35,292 bases of DNA from Candidatus Hydrogenedentota bacterium (GTDB taxonomy: Bacteria; Hydrogenedentota; Hydrogenedentia; Hydrogenedentales; JAGMZX01). The translations under genes and the position numbers were made by a program. Location of the stretch: contig JAGMZX010000016.1 in NCBI GenBank assembly GCA_018005585.1, positions 24,211 through 59,502 of the forward strand, written 5' to 3'. This document shows positions 26,201-33,526 of this stretch, one piece after another. The notes under the pieces were generated by a model. That model saw only the letters and a list, made by a program, of their open reading frames with translations. It did no database searches and was not told the origin of the DNA. Numbering within the stretch: the first letter of the stretch is position 1; each line of letters begins with the position of its first letter.

Positions 26201-27318
26201 TCAACGTTCCGGATCACGGTTCCTGGCGCGAACACCGCGACATCCCTTCCGGATTCGATGCGCGGCGCAGAGAGATGCGCGCGAAATACGCCTGCAGCAC
26301 GGAAGACCCCGAACTGGAACCGGCGTCTTACAGCGAACCGGTGCCGTTTGTGCAGCCGCAGTCGCCGCCGGAGGTGGTACAGGCCGCGGTACTGTGTGAC
26401 GGCTGGCCCATGAGCACCGCGGACGCCGCCGCGAAACAGCAGGCGGCGGGACCCGCGCGCCGCACCCTGGACCTGGGCAACGGCGTGACCCTGGACCTGG
26501 CCTTGATTCCCGCGGGCGAATTCGTCATGGGCGGGAACGACGGCGATCTCGACGAGCGGCCCGCGGCAGCCGTGATTATCGATGAGCCGTTCTGGATGGG
26601 CGTCGTGGAAGTCACGAACGCCCAGTACCAGCAATTCGACCCCGCGCACGACAACGGATTCATTGACCAGCAGAACAAGGACCATACGACGCCCGGCTAT
26701 TCCGTGCAGGACCCGTCCATGCCGGCAATACGCGTTTCGTGGAACGAGGCCATGGCGTTTTGCCGCTGGTTGTCCGAACGCATCGGCGAACCGTGCACGT
26801 TGCCCGCCGAGGCGCAATGGGAATGGGCCTGCCGCGCCGGTTCCGCCGATCCGTTCTGGTACGGCACGCTTGACACCGATTTTTCCGCCTGCGCCAACCT
26901 TGCCGACCTCTCGATCCGGCGGCTGGCGGTCGCGGGCATCAACCCGCAACCGATCGAGAATCCTTCGCCCTACGAAGACTTCCTGCCGAAGGACCCGCGT
27001 TTCGACGACGGTGAACGCATCATGACTACCGTCGGCAAGTACCAGCCGAACGGCTGGGGCCTCTACGACATGCACGGCAATGCCGCCGAATGGACGCTGT
27101 CCGCCTATCGCGCGTACCCCTACGCGGACAACGATGGGCGCAACGACCCGGCCGCCGAAGGCCGCAGGGTTGTGCGCGGCGGCTCGTGGTTCGACCGCCC
27201 CAAGCGCGCGCGCGCGGGTTTCCGCCTCGCGTACGAGCCTTGGCAACCCGTGTACAACGTCGGGTTCCGCGTCGTGCTGCCCTTGGCGGGCGCGGGCCGA
27301 TTGGTGGCCGGCCGGTAG
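23293..27318 (+). CDS. exported fusion protein: propeller (HZS-alpha-like), two c-type haems, degenerate FGE domain
   Basis: A 1341-residue protein with a signal peptide (VRRFSALLLVTSAVLAAAPATA). Residues ~117-197 resemble a galactose-binding-like domain (GLGSDDGLEVWLNGEKI; AGENRLMLKIYNAAGG). Residues ~400-800 form a WD40-like propeller (IWEIRADGTGLRQAT, LCRMDADGSNMRQL, LLFSMNPDGTNQ) of the type annotated as hydrazine synthase alpha middle domain in Planctomycetes. Two c-haem motifs CVGCH follow (C829-H833, C879-H883). Residues ~1057-1341 are a sulfatase-modifying-factor (FGE) fold: IPAGEFVMGG, EVTNAQY, LPAEAQWEWACR, DMHGNAAEW, VVRGGSW. The two catalytic cysteines of true FGE, expected just after RGGSW, are absent (D1301, A1306), so it should not make formylglycine. 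The function is unknown; extracytoplasmic electron transfer or binding is likely. GGAG precedes the ATG by eight bases. Confidence 0.85.
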   Translation: MVRRFSALLLVTSAVLAAAPATADAANDLYRRENTWQETMRAARAAYQRWQTEQTGGAVVEFGPLYVTEPLRSSAFSKVLFPEKAVRINAEMPDGRRAWNVRFDLTDGEVHSLPSDAPSATYLTRVITASAPTALNVGLGSDDGLEVWLNGEKILSREILRTAAPNQDVLELPLQAGENRLMLKIYNAAGGCGFYFSLLNDPAAGLWRRIQEDFPVETGWMLQDNPGGSLLAWFTLPDNVDMQKRMIARVLDPAGDAAEPLRSRRSALDAAAAEDTRWLDLYVDACRIRQAVAKLARVDLAALRRAIDDLARSFPDQYTRADEFLARVAAAEQQLPAIQRAVAEAAPDALVDGVLAIQYEALLANPLLDFDRLLLVKRSESAMGLPQNWQGNCAIPTRGYDNEIAVMSPLRPDAPLSTFYRPQDGAFVGDVDLSPEADRMLFSMPGSHGRWQIWEIRADGTGLRQATPGEEPDVDNYDACYLPDGRITFASTCCFQGIPCVGGGNTVANLCRMDADGSNMRQLCFDQDHNWCPTVLNNGRVMYSRWEYSDTPHYFSRLLFSMNPDGTNQCEYYGSNSYWPNSIFYARPLPGYPSAVVAIISGHHGVARMGELVVFDPAKSRFEGDGVVQRIPGHGKKVEPVIMDTLVDAVWPKFLHPYPLSDKYFLVSCKPNPEEPWGIYLVDVFDNMLLLREEPGYALLEPLPFRESPKAPVIPDKVRLDNPEATVYLSDVYRGEGLRGVPRGTVKALRVYEFHYTYPQMGGHINIGVEGPWDVHRILGTVPVHEDGSAYFKIPANTPVAVQPLDAKGRAVQVMRSWFVGMPGEAVSCVGCHEKQNMTPTLAPALAARRAPVAIEPWKGPARGFSFKREVQPVLDRLCVGCHDGRDEADGHAPPDFTRKDKNGWGNFTFSYLVLHPYVRRPGPESDYHLQKPAEFSATTSELIQMLEKGHYGVALDEDAWDRLYTWIDLNVPDHGSWREHRDIPSGFDARRREMRAKYACSTEDPELEPASYSEPVPFVQPQSPPEVVQAAVLCDGWPMSTADAAAKQQAAGPARRTLDLGNGVTLDLALIPAGEFVMGGNDGDLDERPAAAVIIDEPFWMGVVEVTNAQYQQFDPAHDNGFIDQQNKDHTTPGYSVQDPSMPAIRVSWNEAMAFCRWLSERIGEPCTLPAEAQWEWACRAGSADPFWYGTLDTDFSACANLADLSIRRLAVAGINPQPIENPSPYEDFLPKDPRFDDGERIMTTVGKYQPNGWGLYDMHGNAAEWTLSAYRAYPYADNDGRNDPAAEGRRVVRGGSWFDRPKRARAGFRLAYEPWQPVYNVGFRVVLPLAGAGRLVAGR

Positions 27319-27391
27319 CGGATATATCGGCGTATCACGAACAGAGAGGCCATATGCGGTTCCCTTGCTCGTGTGCGAGCTACGGCCCGAT

Positions 27392-27420
27392 TTGACGTTT
27401 TCGTGTACATCAGATATTTT
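27392..27420 (+). promoter_or_regulatory. sigma-70-like promoter of the PIN locus
   Basis: TTGACG (27392-27397) and TATTTT (27415-27420) are separated by exactly 17 bases in a stretch visibly richer in A+T than the surrounding genes. Transcription would begin near 27427, about 60 bases before the PIN start codon. Confidence 0.5.
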
Positions 27421-27485
27421 TGAACCAAGCCCCTTCAAGTCATTAGATAACGGCAAGTTCAGTTGGTGCTCACGCGAAGCCGGAA

Positions 27486-27959
27486 ATGAAGCCTTTACGA
27501 GTTCATATAGACACTCCCGTATTCGGCGGATACTTCGACCAGGAATTCGAGAGGGATTCCATCGCATTTCTTGGAATCGTACGCGGGAAGACAATTCTCC
27601 CCGTGGTCTCCGAAATGGTCATGAATGAGGCGGCTCGTGCGCCGGGTCGCGGACAGGAATTGCCCGCGTCTATCGTCCGCGATGACGCGGAGGTGCTGCT
27701 TGCTGCGCAGGCGGCAATTGAACTGCAGGAAGCATACCTGAAAAGCGCGAGCCTGACACGAAAGTGGGAAAGTGACGCGATGCACATGGTGTTTGGCACG
27801 ATTGACCGTACTGATGCAATTGTCTCATAGAACTTCAAACACCTCGTGGACCCTAGGAAAGTGCGCGAATGTAACGGCGTCAATCTATCCACGGGATATG
27901 GCCTGATTGCCATCTTATCCCCGGCTGACATTGTACGTTTTGTGGAGCCAGGAAGATGA
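27486..27959 (+). pseudogene. PIN-domain (VapC-like) protein interrupted by an in-frame TAG
   Basis: The first 114 codons encode the start of a PIN-domain ribonuclease: VHIDTPVFGGYFD (D9), VSEMVMNEAARAP with an acidic residue, and WESDAMHM with the conserved Asp. Family members continue with VSWNFKH. Here the Trp codon is replaced by TAG at 27828-27830. The same frame then carries on with NFKHLVDPRKVRECNGVNL and ends at a normal TGA at 27957-27959. A single G-to-A change therefore explains the break. Without the C-terminal strand and helix the 114-residue product is probably inactive, unless TAG is read through. Base composition differs from the neighbours, which suggests transfer. A weak GGAA precedes the ATG. 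Confidence 0.8.
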
Positions 27960-28075
27960 GTACTACGCGGAGGCAACGAGACTACCTGGATTGTATCGCG
28001 AAGAAGTGGGAAATACGGCTTTCCATTTCGACGGAAACGCGAATCCAAGAAGTGACTCTCGATAAGACCGGCTGA
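27956..28075 (+). pseudogene. possible truncated antitoxin partner of the PIN gene
   Basis: A 39-codon frame overlaps the PIN stop by four bases (ATGA), as toxin-antitoxin genes often do. It reads RDYLDCIAKKWEIRLSISTETR in part. This resembles the start of the small acidic partner proteins encoded next to this PIN family (a segment of the type DC-MKWEI-I-EET), but it stops before the expected second helix. I regard it as a decayed remnant; a chance frame remains possible. Confidence 0.4.
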
Positions 28076-28119
28076 AAGCCTTGAGGCGTTTCGTTGCCAA
28101 CACTGTTGAAAGGGGCCAC

Positions 28120-29781
28120 TTGCCACACGCTCTTACCATCGAACTCGGCGTAAAGGCCGATCCCATTGAGTACCGCTATTCGTATCCGTGGCTGTTCCGC
28201 ATTCTGGCGGACGAGGGGATTCGCCATCTTCAGTTGGGCACGTTCTTTGAGCTCTATCAACTGCCGGATGCGTATTTTTCAGCCTTGCGCGAACAGGCGG
28301 CCGCTTACGGCGTCTCGGTCACGAGTTGTTTCACGGCGCACCGCGAACTGGGCGGCTTCTACCGCTGCGAACCGGGTTGGGAGGCCGTCGCGCGGCGCAA
28401 TTACGAGCGTTTCATCGAAGTGGGCGCGCTTGTCGGCGCGCGCAGCGTCGGCTCGAACCCGGGCGCCGTTTCGCGCGACCGTTTCGAGACGAAGGCCGAG
28501 GGCAACGCCTGTTATCTGCGCAACATGAAGGGACTCATGGCCTACGCGCACGAGAGAGGCCTCGAACGGCTGTGCATCGAGCCGATGTCGGCTCTCTCGG
28601 AACCGCCCACGCTGCCGGACGAAATCCAAGCGATGGCGGAGGAACTGATGGCGCATCACCGCGCCACACCGGGCACAGTGCCCATCGGCTACTGCGCGGA
28701 CGTGTCGCACGGCTACGCGGACCGCGAAGGCGTTGTGCGGTTTTCGCATCTGGAACTTCTCGAAGCCACGGTCCCGTGGCTCACGGAGCTTCATCTCAAG
28801 AATACGGACGCGTTGTTCAACAGCACCTTCGGTTTCAGCGATGAAGAACGCGCGCGCGGCATCGTCGATCTGCGCGCGGTGCGCGACCTGTTGCACGCGA
28901 AGACCGATGTGCTGCCCGCGGACCGCATCGTCGCGTATCTCGAACTGGGCGGGCCCAAGATGGGCCGGGACTATAGCGATTACCGTCTGGAAGAGCAGTT
29001 GCGGGCGTCCATCCGCCACGCAAAGGAAGTGTTTGCCGAAGCGCCCGGGACGCGCGCGCCGCGCCGGCCGGTATATGCCTCCATCGCGCCGGTCCAGATA
29101 GCGCCGTCGCTCATGTGCGCCGACCTGTGCCGGTTGGAGGAGTCGGCGCAGCAGTTGGAAAGACTCGGTGCGGACTGGCTTCACTTGGACATCATGGACG
29201 CGGTGTTCACCCCCAACATGCCGCTAGGCCTTGAAACACTCAAGCAATTGCGCTCGCGCACGCGCCTGCCCTATGACGCGCACCTGATGGTCAACGACCC
29301 GGACTTCTTCGTCCGGCAGATGGCGGATACCGGCGCGACCGCAGTATCGATTCAGGTGGAGGCAGCGCCGCACCTCGACCGCAGTCTGTACCTGGTCCGC
29401 GACCTCGGCATGCTGGCGGGCGCGGCGCTCAACCCGGGCACCCCTCTGAACGTGCTGGAATACGTGCTGCACCGGCTGGATTTCGTGCTGCTCATGACGG
29501 TCAACCCCGGCTTCGCCGGTCAGGCGTTGGTCGCCAACGGCATACGCAAGATCGCCGAGTGCCGCGCCTATCTGAACGAGCACGGCCTCGCCATACCGAT
29601 CGCAGTGGACGGCAACGTCAGCTTCGAACACATTCCCGAGATGGTTGCGGCGGGCGCGGATATGCTCGTGGCCGGATCGAGCAGCGTCTTCCATCGCGGC
29701 GGAAGCATCGAGTCCAACTTTGCTCGCACGCGCCAAGCCGCGGCTGAAGGCCTGGCGCGCCGGCGGCGCGCGCAGGCCTGA
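28120..29781 (+). CDS. fusion of xylose-isomerase-like TIM barrel and ribulose-phosphate/allulose-6-phosphate 3-epimerase
   Basis: A 553-residue cytoplasmic protein. Residues ~1-305 match sugar isomerase/epimerases of the AP-endonuclease-2 TIM-barrel family (ALTIELGVKADP, LCIEPMSALSEPP, GYCADVSHGYAD, ELHLKNTDALF). A Pro/Arg-rich linker leads to a second barrel at ~325-545 with ribulose-phosphate 3-epimerase signatures. These are IAPSLMCADL, WLHLDIMDAVFTPNMPLG, DAHLMVNDPD, MTVNPGFAGQ, AVDGNVS and AGADMLVAGSSSVF, with the metal ligands (HLD, HLM, VDG) retained. One protein could thus carry out two consecutive isomerisations of a sugar or sugar phosphate (inference). The start is TTG at 28120, with AGGGG four bases upstream. 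The frame is open from a TTG at 28081, which lacks such a site. Confidence 0.85.
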   Translation: MPHALTIELGVKADPIEYRYSYPWLFRILADEGIRHLQLGTFFELYQLPDAYFSALREQAAAYGVSVTSCFTAHRELGGFYRCEPGWEAVARRNYERFIEVGALVGARSVGSNPGAVSRDRFETKAEGNACYLRNMKGLMAYAHERGLERLCIEPMSALSEPPTLPDEIQAMAEELMAHHRATPGTVPIGYCADVSHGYADREGVVRFSHLELLEATVPWLTELHLKNTDALFNSTFGFSDEERARGIVDLRAVRDLLHAKTDVLPADRIVAYLELGGPKMGRDYSDYRLEEQLRASIRHAKEVFAEAPGTRAPRRPVYASIAPVQIAPSLMCADLCRLEESAQQLERLGADWLHLDIMDAVFTPNMPLGLETLKQLRSRTRLPYDAHLMVNDPDFFVRQMADTGATAVSIQVEAAPHLDRSLYLVRDLGMLAGAALNPGTPLNVLEYVLHRLDFVLLMTVNPGFAGQALVANGIRKIAECRAYLNEHGLAIPIAVDGNVSFEHIPEMVAAGADMLVAGSSSVFHRGGSIESNFARTRQAAAEGLARRRRAQA

Positions 29782-29839
29782 CCCGCGCACGGACTCCCGG
29801 CGGAACGGCACCGGCAGAGCCCTCGCAGGCACGCAGTTG

Positions 29840-31534
29840 TCAATCGTCTCCCCCATCGTCATCGTCAAGCCGGTGGTCAAAACCGTCCTCCGGCGTCTGG
29901 ATGTGGCACACGGCACATTTGTTGACAGGACCGGCGTGTCCCTGGATCATCAGCGCCTGGACATTGTCCTGCGGATTGACCGTGGGCGTGATAGCATGCG
30001 GGCTGCCATGGCACACGGCACATTCAATGCCGTGATGGCCTTTCGACTGACGGAACAGCTTGCCGGGCTGCTCGAACTCGAAGCCCGCGCGCACGTGACA
30101 ACCGCCGCAGCGCGGTTCATCCGCCCAGGGCTGGCGGGCCGGGTCGCCTACTTCCGCCATCGAGCCGTGGCAATCTTCACAGTGAATGCCGCGAGCGAAA
30201 TGAACGTCGCGCTGGCATTGCGTCCGGAACCCCGGGTGGCATGCGTAGCATTGATTCTCCAGGTTTGCCTGCGCCATGCGCGGCGCATGCGCGGAGTGCA
30301 TGGAACTGGACAAGGACGGCACACCGGGTTCCCCGCCCAGACCAAGAGGCGGCTGGGCGTGGCACGCCCCGCATGCCACCGGCTTGCTCCATTCGAGCTG
30401 TGTGCCGTGCAGGCGGTCATGGTCGCGCAGGATATCGGTGGCGGGCGAATCCCCCTGACCGCCGTGGCAGATGTTGCAGCTGATTTCCCAGGACACCGGA
30501 ACAACAGTCTCTGTCCGGGCAACGGTCTTGCCCGACTGCGAGACTGTGATCTCCGCCAACGGATAGGGGTCGAGCTGGCCTGCGTCATTCAGTGGCGTGA
30601 CCGGAATGCCGGTGACCTCCCAGTGTTTCTCGGCCGCAACCGGCGTCATGGAGCCCGCAAGCCCGTTGCCGGTCAGGCCAATGTCGGGCGGCAATGAGAC
30701 TCCGAACAACCGGGGCGCGTACTGCCAGAAATTGGTTTTTGAAACGGAGGTCGTGTTGGACGGGATACGGTAATGCACCGTCATGTCTTCGGTCATGGGC
30801 TCCGGACTGCTTCCGCGCCGGATGACCTGCACATGCACGGTGTTATACGGAGGCAGGATCATGAACTCGGAGAAGTCCTCGTTCATGCAGTGCATGCCGA
30901 GGTCGTTGTATCCGAAGACAACCAGGTTTCCAAGCGTTATGGTGTAGACGGCGGATGCCGTCGCCGTCTGGCCTGCGTTCACTTGCACGGCAACGGGCAC
31001 GGGAGATGTCCAGCCTCCGACCGTTTTGAAGCCCACCGTGTGCGCGCCAGGCGCGATTCCTAGCATAACGAAACCGCTCGCCTGCCACGCGCCTCCGTCC
31101 AACTGCCACGAGGCGCCTTCGTCTCGGGCGGGCGAAGGTTCAATGCTCACTCTTAGGGCCCCGGTGGTTGGAGCGGGGGTGTAGGCACCCGTGATCACCT
31201 TCGTTTCGCCCGCAACGACCACGGCTTTCGTCGCAGGCGGGCGCGTCCAGCCGGCCACATTCCGGTAGGATACGGTATGCGTTCCTGGAGTAGTCCGCAC
31301 TGCGGTAGCGCCGCTCAACCGCCAGACCCCGCCGTCCAGCCGCCACCGTGCGCCTGCGGCAGCCGCGCCTTCGGGCTGGAGATACACTTTCAAGGCGCCG
31401 TAGGCAGCGCCCTGAACAGAGACATCACCCGGGGAAGCCGAAAGACCGGCTGAAACCGGGTTTGCCATGCAAAGACAGGAGTAACAAAAAAGCGTTAGCG
31501 CAAGAATTCCTTCACGCCGCCTCAGTCTCGACAT
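29840..31534 (-). CDS. exported heptahaem cytochrome c with two PEGA-like repeats
   Basis: A 564-residue protein. A signal peptide spans residues ~9-29. Two tandem ~75-residue repeats follow (about 46-118 and 125-198), each with an RWRLDGG or SWQLDGG core, a PGTHTVSY or PGAHTVGF strand and a GWT turn, as in PEGA-type surface domains. A central region begins VVFGYNDLGMHCMNEDFSEF. Seven c-haem motifs occur at C353-H357, C388-H392, C429-H433, C452-H456, C476-H480, C505-H509 and C540-H544. Further histidines (HGTQ, HSAHAP, DVHFARGIH, KGHHGIE, GHAGP) could serve as distal ligands. The chain ends in an Asp-rich tail. A role in extracytoplasmic electron transfer is likely. AAAGGA precedes the ATG by about ten bases. 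It converges with the epimerase fusion, with 58 bp between them. Confidence 0.88.
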   Translation of the reverse strand: MSRLRRREGILALTLFCYSCLCMANPVSAGLSASPGDVSVQGAAYGALKVYLQPEGAAAAGARWRLDGGVWRLSGATAVRTTPGTHTVSYRNVAGWTRPPATKAVVVAGETKVITGAYTPAPTTGALRVSIEPSPARDEGASWQLDGGAWQASGFVMLGIAPGAHTVGFKTVGGWTSPVPVAVQVNAGQTATASAVYTITLGNLVVFGYNDLGMHCMNEDFSEFMILPPYNTVHVQVIRRGSSPEPMTEDMTVHYRIPSNTTSVSKTNFWQYAPRLFGVSLPPDIGLTGNGLAGSMTPVAAEKHWEVTGIPVTPLNDAGQLDPYPLAEITVSQSGKTVARTETVVPVSWEISCNICHGGQGDSPATDILRDHDRLHGTQLEWSKPVACGACHAQPPLGLGGEPGVPSLSSSMHSAHAPRMAQANLENQCYACHPGFRTQCQRDVHFARGIHCEDCHGSMAEVGDPARQPWADEPRCGGCHVRAGFEFEQPGKLFRQSKGHHGIECAVCHGSPHAITPTVNPQDNVQALMIQGHAGPVNKCAVCHIQTPEDGFDHRLDDDDGGDD

Positions 31535-31639
31535 AATTAGGACGTCCTTTCTTGCCCAAACCTGTGTACGCCGAACATTCCACCCGCATCCCCGTGCCCG
31601 GGGTACTGCCCGAAGCACTCTCCAAGACCTCATGTCTTA

Positions 31640-31664
31640 AGGAAGTCTCCGCGACCAACTTCCT
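31640..31664. repeat. 7-bp perfect inverted repeat
   Basis: AGGAAGT (31640-31646) and ACTTCCT (31658-31664) flank 11 bases. It lies 106-130 bases upstream of the cytochrome start, within the leader or promoter zone of that gene, and could be an operator or an mRNA hairpin. Confidence 0.5.
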
Positions 31665-31755
31665 CGCGGGGCCAGGAGCGCCATAGCCCCAATTGAGACC
31701 TCGGTCCAGCCGGCATGAGGCAATTCAGGACCAAATCACAATGGAGGAGAACATC

Positions 31756-31777
31756 CGGAATAGAACGGCCTATTCCG
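31756..31777. repeat. 8-bp perfect inverted repeat, operator candidate
   Basis: CGGAATAG (31756-31763) and CTATTCCG (31770-31777) flank six bases. The 22-bp dyad has the size of a dimeric regulator site and sits near the middle of the divergent spacer, about 94 bases upstream of the -35 hexamer of the symporter promoter. Confidence 0.5.
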
Positions 31778-31870
31778 CTGCACGATTGGAGCTTCTGACA
31801 CGGCTGCGGATTTCTCCAATAAGCACTCAAAATGATGGGGATTCCCGCGCGGCCACGCGTCGCTTGCTTT

Positions 31871-31899
31871 TTGCATAGACTCGAGCCATCTGCGATAAT
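31871..31899 (+). promoter_or_regulatory. sigma-70-like promoter of the symporter operon
   Basis: TTGCAT (31871-31876) and GATAAT (31894-31899) are separated by 17 bases, with a TGC just before the -10. The expected start of transcription is near 31906, about 64 bases before the symporter ATG. Confidence 0.55.
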
Positions 31900-31969
31900 C
31901 GGTGCCTCCGAAGTGGGACAAGGTCGCTCCGATTCCGCATACGCCTAAACGCAAGATGGATGTATCCCG

Positions 31970-33526
31970 ATGGAAATCGTAGGTCTCGCGCCAATTGACA
32001 TCGTCATTATCGGCATGTACATGCTGGGTTCGGTGCTGCTCGGCCTCTTCTGCACGAAGTACGTGGGCGGCGCGGACGACTTCTTCATATCGGGCAAGGC
32101 GCTTCCGTTCTGGGCGATCGGCTTCTCGATTGTGGTGAGCGATATCGGCGCGGTGGATTTCGTGGCCGTGGCGGGCGCGGCGTATACGAACGGCGTTTCG
32201 GCGGCGAACTTCGATTGGATGGGCTCGATGCCCGCCATGGTTTTCGCCGCGTTCGTGTTCGTGCCCTATTTCTGGCGGTCCGGCGTGTTCACCATTCCCG
32301 AATTTCTGGGGCGCCGGTACAACTCGGCCGTGCAGTTTCTCAACGGTTTCATCTGGGCGGTCGTGCTGCTCATCATGCTTGCGGTCATGCTGTGGGTCAC
32401 GGCGGATAAGCTGATGTACACCGTGCTCGGCTGGGACCCCATGTGGGCATTGTGGCTTATGGCGCTTGTAACCGGGCTCTACACGTTTTCGGGCGGCCTG
32501 ACTGCCGTTGTCTTCACCGACGTGGTCCAGCTCGTGGTGATGTACGTCGGCGGCCTCGGTCTGCTCGCCGTCTCGCTGTGGGAAGTGGGCGGCTGGACTT
32601 CATTGCGTGAGAAGATCCTCGCGATGGGGCCCGAGTACCAGAACCACTTCACGATTCTGCTGCCGCATGACACAACCGGCCCCTTCCCGTGGACGGGAAT
32701 CGTATTCGGTCTGGGCATCGTGCTTGCCATCGCGTACATGAGCGGCAATCAGGTGATCGTGCAGCGCACGCTCGGCGCGCGCACCGAGTGGGACGCCAAG
32801 GGCGGCATGCTGCTTGGCGGATTCCTGAAATCGTTCATTCCGCTCATGGTGGCATTGCCGGGCTTGTGCGCGCTGGTTCTCATTCCCAATCTCGAAAACG
32901 CCGACCGCGCCGTGCCGGAGATGATCCGGCTGCTCCTGCCCGCGGGTTTGCGCGGGTTGATGTTCGCGGCGCTGTTCGCGGCGCTGATGTCCAGCATCTC
33001 GGGCACGCTCAACTCTTCAACGACCATTTTCGTCACGGACCTCTACGGCCAAGTGCGGCGCTGGATGGGATTGAAGCCTATCTCGGAACGCCAGGGGCTG
33101 AACCTCGGCCGGTTCTTCACGGCCGCATTCATTCTCCTCTCAGCCATCCTCGCCAAACCCATCGGCGACAATGAGAGCATCTACGTTTTCATCCAGACGG
33201 TCCTGTCTCTGTTCCAGGGGCCCACGCTTGCCATCCTGCTGCTGGGTATCATCTGGCCCCGCGCCACCGGCTGGGGTGGATTCGCCGGGCTATCCCTTGG
33301 CGTCATCTTCTGCTTCGTGCTGAAGTACACGCCGGGGCTGTTCCCCTCAGACGACCCGTTCCTCTTCGTGGCGTGGTGGTCGTTCGTGTTCAGCATTCTT
33401 GTTACCATCGTTGTGAGCCTGATGACGCCGCGCGAGCCGGACGACAAACTGCGCGGGCTGGTCTGGAGTTCCGTTGTGCATGACGATGATGCCCAGGCGG
33501 CCCTTCAGGAAAGGATTACACGATAA
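31970..33526 (+). CDS. sodium:solute symporter (SSF family)
   Basis: A 518-residue integral membrane protein with about 13 hydrophobic helices. SSF features are clear: GGADDFFISGKALPFWAIGFS after helix 1, IPEFLGRRYNSA, TFSGGLTAVVFTDVVQ, and MFAALFAALMSSISGTLNSSTTIFVTD, which holds the Na2-site serines. The closest well-known relatives are SGLT-type sugar carriers. Given the surrounding glycan and sugar genes, uptake of a monosaccharide is likely, but carboxylates or other solutes cannot be excluded. The ATG has only a weak upstream site. The stop overlaps the next ATG (TAATG), linking it to two tiny membrane proteins. Confidence 0.9.
   Translation: MEIVGLAPIDIVIIGMYMLGSVLLGLFCTKYVGGADDFFISGKALPFWAIGFSIVVSDIGAVDFVAVAGAAYTNGVSAANFDWMGSMPAMVFAAFVFVPYFWRSGVFTIPEFLGRRYNSAVQFLNGFIWAVVLLIMLAVMLWVTADKLMYTVLGWDPMWALWLMALVTGLYTFSGGLTAVVFTDVVQLVVMYVGGLGLLAVSLWEVGGWTSLREKILAMGPEYQNHFTILLPHDTTGPFPWTGIVFGLGIVLAIAYMSGNQVIVQRTLGARTEWDAKGGMLLGGFLKSFIPLMVALPGLCALVLIPNLENADRAVPEMIRLLLPAGLRGLMFAALFAALMSSISGTLNSSTTIFVTDLYGQVRRWMGLKPISERQGLNLGRFFTAAFILLSAILAKPIGDNESIYVFIQTVLSLFQGPTLAILLLGIIWPRATGWGGFAGLSLGVIFCFVLKYTPGLFPSDDPFLFVAWWSFVFSILVTIVVSLMTPREPDDKLRGLVWSSVVHDDDAQAALQERITR

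Larger units (their letters stand above)
31535..31969. other. divergent regulatory spacer, 435 bp, with several inverted repeats
   Basis: This lies between the cytochrome start (-) and the symporter start (+). It holds a good plus-strand promoter (31871-31899) and perfect dyads at 31590-31603, 31624-31638, 31640-31664 and 31756-31777. Short frames on both strands (up to 72 codons) have no ribosome binding site or recognisable content. Confidence 0.55.

Noticed and set aside
23293-26400. Hydrazine synthesis (anammox) suggested by the HZS-alpha-like propeller
   Set aside because: The domain is widespread in non-anammox Planctomycetes-type proteins, and no beta or gamma subunits or anammox genes are present.
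26461-27318. Formylglycine-generating activity for the nearby sulfatase
   Set aside because: The FGE-like domain lacks both catalytic cysteines after RGGSW. A separate FGE outside the window is needed.
25093-27594. 833-codon frame on the minus strand
   Set aside because: It is antisense to the haem/FGE-like fusion protein. It is very Arg/His/Val-rich, without recognisable domains, and crosses several spacers.
31693-31954. Two short frames (61 codons plus, 72 codons minus) in the divergent spacer
   Set aside because: They lack ribosome binding sites and known motifs, and they overlap each other and the promoter.
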